From Passalora sequoiae (lineage: Eukaryota > Ascomycota > Dothideomycetes > Mycosphaerellales > Mycosphaerellaceae): DNA of 64,000 nt. Positions 56,937 to 64,000 of the stretch are shown piece after piece (the first letter of the stretch is position 1; each line of letters begins with the position of its first letter). The notes under the pieces are model-generated. The model worked only from the letters and a program-made list of their open reading frames with translations. It did no database searches and had not been told where the DNA came from. The stretch covers positions 124,001 through 188,000 of the forward strand of contig WSQC01000026.1 of NCBI GenBank assembly GCA_013248845.1, given 5' to 3'. A program made the position numbers and the translations under genes.

Positions 56937-58106
56937 TCCTTCTCGGGACTTTCCTGCACATAAGCGACTTTACATATGACGACACAGGATCTGGCACACG
57001 CAAAGGCAACGAGCGCGCTTCCGAGGAGCGCTCGCAACGCGTGTTGAACGCGGATCGTATATGTCGGTACGACGATTAGATACCATTGTCAACAGAACGA
57101 GGAGATTTGGACATTTCTAATCTCACGCAAATCAAGCGCAAGGTGAGCAAGCTGAGGTGACAGCGAGCTACCGGATTTTCCGAACATGATCCCGTATCGA
57201 AGCGTGGAGACTTGGGGAATTCGGGAATCCCAGCTGACTGGCTGGACAGGGGTCCCATTGCTGGGCCGCAGCTTTTCTTGATGAAGATGGCCAAGCACCT
57301 CAGGCTTAGGCTTGCAGAGGATTGCTCGATGGTCGATCGTGAACACGATATCAGCTTCGCAAAATGGTAAACACATGTGCCCAATGAGACATAAAAGGTC
57401 CCTGAAGGGGAGTCCTGAAGGGGAGTATGCAAACTCCAATACGAAGGCGCGAGGTCTGAATGCGTACAGGAGAAGTGTGCACCGGCCGACGCAAGGCTCG
57501 TTCCAGGTAATCACACACGTGCGGCGCCGGCAGCTATACATTTAGGCAAGATTGGCATGAGTGTTGGCAGTCTTGGCTTCGAATCAGCTTACCTCTGCTA
57601 GCATTTTGGCCATGCTGTACAGCGCCAGGTGTCAGCAGCGGAGCTATTGATTAGTTGGCGCCGTTCGGACACCCTGGTAAATTTGTGCATCACAACCAAT
57701 TGGCAGCCGACGATCACACAAGATATCAGACATGAAATCACTTCCCATGTCCGCCGCCGACAGTCGCGGTACTGAGTGGCCTCTCCGGTAAATAGCCCCG
57801 GCATATCGCACGGGCTCATCAACGACAGTCGGTAGTCTGCAGATCAGCGATAAACACCATGCTGCCGTCTAACGAGAATCGTGATAGCGGCTGTGCATAC
57901 CACCCACCGCTTCGTATTACACTCTTGTCGGAACCAATTTGTAACATCATCGAAGCCATGACACCAAGCATCGACCGCTGTCAATTCCAGCATTGCTGCA
58001 GGTGTGCGACAGCTGCCGCCAACAGGCTGCGAGTCACTGACACAGCCAGACGTCTCCTCGTCGTTGCAGATTTTGGCAAGGGTTTGAGACGGCGAGCGCG
58101 CGCCGT
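56937..58106. other. Intergenic interval, 1.2 kb
   Basis: Region upstream of the NLR start and downstream of the DNA ligase stop. A 13-bp tandem duplication lies at 57401-57426. I found no upstream exon with HET, PNP or lipase motifs. Minus-strand frames at 57076-57541 overlap each other and have no domain features. Confidence 0.5.
57401..57426. repeat. 13-bp tandem duplication
   Basis: CCTGAAGGGGAGT occurs twice in direct succession without mismatch. It lies in noncoding sequence about 470 bp upstream of the NLR start. Confidence 0.85.
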
Positions 58107-60866
58107 TCACTCTTCTCCAGGCTCTTCGCCAGGATCTCCTCCATCGACAGGAGCTCTGGCTTGCTGCTTCCTGTACAGGTCGGCAAGGAATTCATTCGTG
58201 CTGGCCTCTTCTATGCTCTTGTCCTCTCGCACCTTCAGGAAGCGTGGGAATCTCATGGAGAGGCCTCGCTCTTCACTAACGAGACCGATTGCAGCCGTGT
58301 ACGTTGGACTCAGCGTGATGTCAGCGAACAGCATTTCCCACACTTCTTGAGGTTCAAACCAAACGTCCGGGTTACCACCATATTCGACGAAGCTTGGGCG
58401 GCTGATGCAATTACTGCCATCCTCATCCACCCCTTTGTCCGGGTCATACTTGGCTCGATTTGCTTTGTAAAAAGCATCGGTGAAACCCGAGATGCACTTG
58501 GTCACCACCTCGAGACTGCCCGTCTGAGGATTCCTACATGCGAGCAATATGGGAGACCACCAAGCATTCTTACGACCTTGACCATGCCAGGCACCCACCG
58601 GGATGAGGTCGATCGTGTCAGTCTGCGTATTGTAGTCCTTCTTCACTTTGAGCCACGAATCGAGACGCTTGTCGGGTTCGTACGTTGACAGTAAAGCCTT
58701 TCGTCGACCGCCTTTCTTTTCTTCAGCTTCGTTGACATCGTTGCCACCAGATTGCACTTTGGTCTTCCTGCTTTTCTTCGCCTTGGGTGTTGCTGGGGTT
58801 GACGGAGTAGGTTTCACATCCACTCCTGGCTCGATGTCTAGCTCAGCTTGCAGCTCAGGGTTGGGCAGATTGTCGAGCACTTTGACCATGATACCCTCGC
58901 ATTTGATGTCTGTTGCCTGTTTAAAGAAATCGCTAACAGCTTCGCCATCGGCGGATGTGGCATCCATGCTGTTGACCCAGGTAAAGTGGTTGGGAATCTC
59001 GACAAACAAGCTTCGCAACAGGCTCCTCCGTTCACGGAATGAGCGATCAAGGAGTTCTTCGCCATTGAGATACATCAGATCGAAAGCGTAGAGGCACACA
59101 TCCACCTTAACACTTTGGATGACCACATCCTTCCGTGCTCGGTTTGCCAGGATTTGGAACGGCTTCAGATCACCAGACGCTCGGTCGACTGCAACAACCT
59201 CGCCTTCCAGGATAAAGCTGCTGACCCCTTCACCACGTATCTTCGGCACAAGCGCCACCAGATCAGGATACTTCTCAGTCATCACTTCCAGATGCCGGGA
59301 AAATATGGTCACCTTGCCACTCTCGTCGCAGTGCACCTGTGCTCGCTGCCCATCGTATTTGAACTCGCAGCTAAAGTCACGACCCTGCAGTTTCGTAAGC
59401 ATTTCACCAAGATCTCGGGTAATGCCGCCCAACATGGGCCGTAACGGAATGTGCATTGCCAGGCCGCAACGAATCACGAGCTCGTCAGCGATGCCAATCT
59501 CAAGCAGTGTTGGGACGAGGTCGTTATAATTAGGCCTTCTGGCGAAACTGGCTTTGACCAATTCCTCCCCATGGGACCATACCTCGGTCAGGTCTTGCTT
59601 GCTGAGCTTACGGAGATCTGCTTGAGCCTTGATTCCAAATTCTGCACCAGTCGGTCTTGACAGCAGGAACGCTCGCGATAGGGCAATTAACATAGTCGTC
59701 TTGACAGCACCAATGCGTAGATGCTGCACTAGTGTTCGCACGATGTACCTGCTCTCCTCGGCGCCCCTTGCATCCTGCACAAGTCTCTCAACTATGCGCT
59801 GTTTCACTTCCTGGCAGCCATGACCTTTAGCGTTCGCAATCTTGTGTAAACTCTCATAGACACCTTTGATGGTTAGTGGCTTTGGCTTGCGCAAAGTCAG
59901 ACTCTGCCTCTTCTTGGCTTCGAATGCAACGTCGCCTGCATCGCCATGCTTGTTGTATAAGGTTTTGAGGGAGGCATTGTCCAGGCCACAGACCTTTTTC
60001 AGGGCTTTCGAAATTGCAGATCCTCCTAGTCCAAGCTCGACATCGATGTACGGTGGTGATATGGAGTTAGTTGCAAGCCAGACTGCTGGCAATAGCGAGT
60101 CAGAGTCGCCTTCTATCAATGTTCGAATGAGGTTGACAAGCGTATCAACAATCTTGATGCGAGATTGTGTGCTGTTTACAAGCACGAAACAGTGCGTCAG
60201 CAAAGCATAAGTAGCCATGTCACCTTCTTGGGTCCATTGCTTCTTCAGCTCTGGCAAGTACTTCTGAGGGTCGAAGGTAAGAGGCGATTCGTCGAAGGGA
60301 ATATCGTGCGAAATCGCATCGTCATCTGCTGTGGCTGATTGCAGTGAGAGCGTGCTCTTCTTGCCCATTGCAGCAAACGCATTGTTGGCAGACTTCGGCG
60401 CTATCGCTCTACCCCTTGATGCCTCTTCAGTTTGCTCTCCCGGCCAACCACTTTTATCTGATGGCTCATCTCTCGCTTCCAATTCTGCTTGCATCGTTGG
60501 TAACCGCTGAAATGCAACATCGGTCGTCTCAACCTGCCCGTCTTCTTCGTTCCATTGTGCCTGAAGCTTACGAGCCAGCTGTTCGTCCGTCAAGTCTTCG
60601 GTCGCATCGCCGGTTTCGTGGGCACGCGAGTCGTCTTTGACATCAGCAGCATTGCTGTTCCTGTTGTCCCGATCATGGTCGTCGTTCGGTTTCGCTTCTT
60701 GCTTGACCTGCTGCTTGCCGAAGAAGAAGTCCAGACTTTTAACAGGCTGCGGCGATGCTTGATGGTCGTTCTTCTTGCGCCGCTTGTTTGGCGTGCTCAT
60801 GTTGGTATATAAACGACATGTTGTGGTATCATGGCAGGACAGCTCCCATCTGATCGACGCGAGCAA
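58107..60866 (-). CDS. CDC9: ATP-dependent DNA ligase I (Cdc9)
   Basis: A single open frame of 919 residues, or 897 from Met23 (60800). The disordered N-terminus has a nuclear signal (NKRRKK) and SLDFFFGKQ, which fits the hydrophobic half of a PCNA-interaction motif. The DNA-binding domain follows, then the nucleotidyltransferase motif EFKYDGQRAQVH with the adenylated Lys (about residue 500). SFILEGEVVAVD, ICLYAFD-type strands and the OB-fold part ending in PRFLKVREDKS complete the core. An Ala/Lys/Glu-rich insert lies near residues 680-730. It joins Okazaki fragments and completes excision repair. In yeast Cdc9 the first Met gives the mitochondrial form and Met24 the nuclear form; here the two Met codons are at 1 and 23. 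The leader has two acidic residues, so import is uncertain. Confidence 0.95.
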   Translation of the reverse strand: MLASIRWELSCHDTTTCRLYTNMSTPNKRRKKNDHQASPQPVKSLDFFFGKQQVKQEAKPNDDHDRDNRNSNAADVKDDSRAHETGDATEDLTDEQLARKLQAQWNEEDGQVETTDVAFQRLPTMQAELEARDEPSDKSGWPGEQTEEASRGRAIAPKSANNAFAAMGKKSTLSLQSATADDDAISHDIPFDESPLTFDPQKYLPELKKQWTQEGDMATYALLTHCFVLVNSTQSRIKIVDTLVNLIRTLIEGDSDSLLPAVWLATNSISPPYIDVELGLGGSAISKALKKVCGLDNASLKTLYNKHGDAGDVAFEAKKRQSLTLRKPKPLTIKGVYESLHKIANAKGHGCQEVKQRIVERLVQDARGAEESRYIVRTLVQHLRIGAVKTTMLIALSRAFLLSRPTGAEFGIKAQADLRKLSKQDLTEVWSHGEELVKASFARRPNYNDLVPTLLEIGIADELVIRCGLAMHIPLRPMLGGITRDLGEMLTKLQGRDFSCEFKYDGQRAQVHCDESGKVTIFSRHLEVMTEKYPDLVALVPKIRGEGVSSFILEGEVVAVDRASGDLKPFQILANRARKDVVIQSVKVDVCLYAFDLMYLNGEELLDRSFRERRSLLRSLFVEIPNHFTWVNSMDATSADGEAVSDFFKQATDIKCEGIMVKVLDNLPNPELQAELDIEPGVDVKPTPSTPATPKAKKSRKTKVQSGGNDVNEAEEKKGGRRKALLSTYEPDKRLDSWLKVKKDYNTQTDTIDLIPVGAWHGQGRKNAWWSPILLACRNPQTGSLEVVTKCISGFTDAFYKANRAKYDPDKGVDEDGSNCISRPSFVEYGGNPDVWFEPQEVWEMLFADITLSPTYTAAIGLVSEERGLSMRFPRFLKVREDKSIEEASTNEFLADLYRKQQARAPVDGGDPGEEPGEE

Positions 60867-61533
60867 GACGCGTTGAATGAGGTCATTGACGGCTCGCCCC
60901 GAACATCTTGAATTCGCGTCCTGCTTCCTGTGTTCCCCAGTGACAAGAGAGCATCAGACTACTCACTCCCATCAATGATCATGATCATTGGTACATGATT
61001 ACGATTGTTCCCTCCAGGGAGAATTATTTCATTGCGAGGCGCAGTGGATCATTGAGGAAGACAAAACTTTGTGACCGGAAAAGACTGCTTTCGATTCAGC
61101 GCAATACGAGTGAACGATGTGAGAGTCTGTTGATTATCTGCAGTCACAGTGAAAAACGGTACGGTCCTCCGAGTGTAACTCCTTGCTATTGCACTTCATC
61201 CCTGTTCTTTGCCATACAATGTCACGATCGGGCCGTCTCACCAGCTTCGTACCAGACAGCTTCCGCCATCTCGTCTGCCAACGGCTTGCCGAAGCCCTGG
61301 CCATGCCGGAGAACTTCGTCTCGACGTCGGTAACACGTGACAGCACATACTCAGCAACGCCGAGCCATCGCCGTGTTTCACGGTATGAACACCATCCTTT
61401 CGGCAGGATATCAAGTCAGTCGATGTGGATGCTGGGGTGTCACAAGGTGGGTATAGTAGCCACGAGTATGCCATGGCGGTATTTCCTCCTTTTCTGAGTT
61501 GGCACCGACGTTCGTTATGGACACTAGCATTGC
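60867..61533. other. Intergenic, upstream of CDC9
   Basis: Promoter region of the DNA ligase gene, with an MCB-like site next to the first ATG, and then the 3' flank of the permease gene. No gene is supported. Confidence 0.5.
60868..60873. promoter_or_regulatory. MCB-like element (ACGCGT) at CDC9
   Basis: The palindrome ACGCGT lies 2 bp upstream of the first ATG of the ligase frame and 68 bp upstream of the second. In yeasts this MluI box binds MBF (Mbp1-Swi6) and drives S-phase genes, including CDC9. The same hexamer also occurs by chance elsewhere in the window (for example near 25880 and 57038). Confidence 0.4.
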
Positions 61534-63134
61534 CTAGTACATATATCTGAATCCTCGCACATGCTCCAACACATCGCTTGTACGCTCGTTCTCCAGCTTC
61601 GCAGTGTGGTCCAGCGCGACTTCGCTCAGCTCGAAAGCGGTAGCTTCATGTCGATCCAGTTTACCATTGAGGTGGATCAAATACTGTCGCAGACATAGTG
61701 CTACCATGCACGCGGCTGCTAAGACCGCAAAGACCGCCCAGAAAGGCACAGCATAGTATGGACCATACATCGAGCGCCAGATGTAGGTTCCAGGTATACT
61801 ACCAATGTTGCCGCAAGCGTTGATGAGACCAATGGCTGCAGCTCGTTTGGCAGGAGGTCGAGGAATAGTGTTAGAGATCCAGGCCAACACTACAAAGCCG
61901 CTGGCATACCCCGTAGTCATCAAGAATGTCGAGAAGTAGCGCGGTGCAACGCCTTTCGTTGTGGCGGAGATGACATAGCCGACGAGGCAAGTGACGGCAG
62001 GTCCGAGATAGTGGAAGTATCGCTCATGGGTCCGATCAGCGTGCCATGCGTTGGGTATGGAGACGATGATAGCAAAAATCCAGGGAGGAGCCGTAAGAAG
62101 CAGAGTCTTCGTGGTGTCATAGCCTAGTGCCGCAGTTATCGTTGGGAAAAAGTAGCTGAAAGAGAGGCCCATGATCGTCAGAAAATAGGTCAGAGCCAGC
62201 AGCCAGACCTTGGCATCGGTGACTGCCAGCTTGAAGCCTTCAAATGCAGTCATTGCTACATCATCATCAGCTATGCCGACATCTCTCGCAAGTCGTGCTT
62301 GGGCAATCATTGACTCGCGGTCCGACAGCCAACGTGTTGTCGCCGGATAATCTGGCAAAATTGGGTAAGCAAGACCTGCTATCGCTACAGTGAGCACGCC
62401 TTCGATCTGTAGCAGGTCAGTCGGAGTATGCGCCAGACACTAGCGCGCCTCACAATAAAGAGCCATCGCCAAGCTCTGATGCCAGCAGCACCTTCCATGT
62501 CTGCCAGGATACCAGCTGCGATTAAACCGCCAAATGCTTGAGCAGCAATGTTGCCAACATTGATGAGCGTCACACGAAGTTGCATCTCCTCTCTGGTGTA
62601 CCATCGGCTTAGAAAGAGAAGACAGCCCGGGAAGAAGGCCGCTTCCATGCCTATGTAGCCTGTCAGTGAACCAAGAATCTTAAGTGCATCAAGTCTATAC
62701 TCGCAGCCAAGGAAGAAACGGCACATGATCGCCCCTGGTGCGTTGTATGTTGCAGCTGTGCAGGCGGAGACCATTCCCCATGCTGCAACGCATGAGGAAA
62801 GGTAGAGACTTGGACGTCTGATCTGATTCAATATCATGTTCGAAGGGACCTGCATCAGCACGTAGCCGACCAAGAGGATGGAAATGCATGTCTGATAATT
62901 GACATCGGAGAGACCGAGGTCTTCTTCAAGACCTTTGAGCCGTGCATTTGCAAAGTTGTTGCGATCAATGAAATTCAAAATGAATAGCACGATGATGACC
63001 GGGAATATGCGAAGGTCCAGCTTCCATACCAGCTTTCGTTCTTCGTGCTCCTCCCAGACCATGGTGTCGTTCCCAGCGATTGCGGCATGCTCGACTGCAG
63101 GCACCTTCGATTGACTTCCTGTGGTGTAACCCAT
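61534..63134 (-). CDS. Dal5-family MFS permease (anion:cation symporter)
   Basis: Exons 63134-62705, 62650-62454 and 62406-61534 give 499 residues. The first intron is best read as GC-AG (GCGAGT donor, CATAG acceptor, CTGAC branch point, 54 nt). Removing it yields the expected FLGCMEAAFFPGCLLFLSRW; leaving it in inserts 18 foreign residues in frame. The second is a 47-nt GT-AG intron that restores LFIIEGVLTVAIAGLAYPIL. Family marks are LNFIDRNNFANARLKGLEED, QVPSNMILNQIRRPSLYL and GLINACGNIGSIPGTYIW. Dal5-type carriers take up allantoate, ureidosuccinate, nicotinate, biotin-type or other organic anions at the plasma membrane; the substrate is not predicted. Twelve helices are expected. Confidence 0.9.
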
Positions 63135-64000
63135 CTTTCTGCGGCGCAGACGAGATGCAGCAACATGCAGCGATATAATGTGACAAAGGAAGGGGAGGAA
63201 AATTTGTCCAACTTATCATGAGAGACATGCGTGAGTCGAGATAGGGCAACAACTGACACTGCTGGGTTCCTATACGCGATACATCTATCGCGAGAGGCCG
63301 CTGCAAGCTGTACCAGCATTGTACAACAGCAACCATATTCACGATGCCCTTTTTCCTTTCGTGTGCTTGGGTTCATGTCGTGGGCAGCGCATGTCTACGC
63401 TGACCAGCATCACGTCCGTCATTCCTCGGAAGCCAGACGCGAGTTCGGACAGCTCTGGCGGAGGAACGTCAAGTCCTTATCGACTTTGAAAGGGTACGTC
63501 GCATCGCTTGCGCTGATCACACATGACGTCGCCGGTTGTGCGGCGCAGGTGCATCGGGACGGTCGGTTCATCGTTGTGCGAGGCGAAGAGTGGGTCTACT
63601 CTTTGATTATGCGTGGTAATCTTCAGTCGGCATCTTTGTATAATCACGCGAAGGTGATGCCGTGCTGCGCCTGTAAGAAGATATGGAGATTGAGTGAGTC
63701 GAAGTGTTTGTATCCTGGAGAATGCCGCATGCCTCTTCTGGGAAGACCAGCCGAAACATCGGGACTTCGTCACTCCGCGTTGTATACAATAACTTCTCCC
63801 GTCACGTCGCCTCTTGCATGCAACATCGAAACTCCTCGTTGCACAGTCCGGGTTCTCGTCATTGAAGCTACCATTCAACCAGCCAAGAGCAGCATGATAA
63901 AGACTAGGGCTTTAGCCGTGTACAATACACTTGCCATGAGGCTCGAACGGCTCATTAGAGCGTAACAGTATAAGAGTGCATATTCTGCCACCTGTAGGTA
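63135..64000. other. Right-edge interval
   Basis: Upstream flank of the permease gene. A 244-residue plus-strand frame (63231-63965) has no domain and an odd composition rich in Cys and Arg, and overlaps other frames, so it is not called. Nothing else was recognised up to the window end. Confidence 0.45.

Noticed and set aside
63231..63965. 244-residue plus-strand frame near the right edge
   Set aside because: Cys/Arg-rich composition without motifs; competing frames on the other strand have the same length range, and no splice or start context supports it.

Overview
The window is nuclear DNA of a filamentous ascomycete (Pezizomycotina), most likely a Dothideomycete. The evidence is short spliceosomal introns (47 to 113 nt, mostly 47 to 61) with GTANGT-type donors and CTNAC branch points, dense gene packing on both strands, and fungal-type families: a Pho84-like transporter, a Dal5-type permease, a NACHT-ankyrin receptor, an NRPS-like A-T-R reductase and a CM1/PACT spindle-pole-body protein. 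Exon borders were rebuilt by hand from splice signals and reading-frame phase; no alignment or transcript was available.

Left third (0.9 to 25 kb): a stand-alone adenylation-thiolation-reductase enzyme; a mitochondrial KsgA/TFB-type methyltransferase divergent from a YMC1-like mitochondrial carrier that contains a 12-nt exon; a four-TM membrane protein; complex I subunit NDUFA13 divergent from NOP56; a 4.9-kb interval without a supported gene but with tRNA-like remnants; a CM1+PACT coiled-coil protein (Pcp1 type) divergent from SGT1/ecdysoneless.

Middle (25 to 49 kb): a probable frameshifted pseudogene; a secreted GH3 beta-glucosidase; mitochondrial ClpP (with a 19-nt exon) divergent from an unrecognised, apparently mitochondrial protein across 139 bp; prefoldin subunit 6 divergent from VPS4; a small coiled protein; SDHAF3; a small Cys-rich protein; a PPxY/His-rich protein; a 3.7-kb gene-poor stretch with a 21-bp minisatellite; and a PHO84-like phosphate transporter.

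Right (49 to 64 kb): cytosolic-type threonyl-tRNA synthetase with an upstream in-frame start that could give a mitochondrial form; a beta-lactamase-like serine hydrolase; a NACHT-ankyrin NLR without an N-terminal effector domain; DNA ligase I with two in-frame starts and an MCB-like ACGCGT next to the first; and a Dal5-family MFS permease whose reading frame is best explained by a rare GC-AG intron.

Most genes are housekeeping (mitochondrial function, ribosome biogenesis, spindle pole, ESCRT, replication). Five head-to-head pairs share intergenic regions of 139 to 373 bp, and two of these pairs consist of mitochondrial genes. No coherent biosynthetic gene cluster, intact transposon, CRISPR array or rRNA gene was seen. 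The candidates for less-described biology are the effector-less NLR, the lone A-T-R reductase, the Cys-rich small protein, and the micro-exon, GC-AG intron and dual-start gene architectures.
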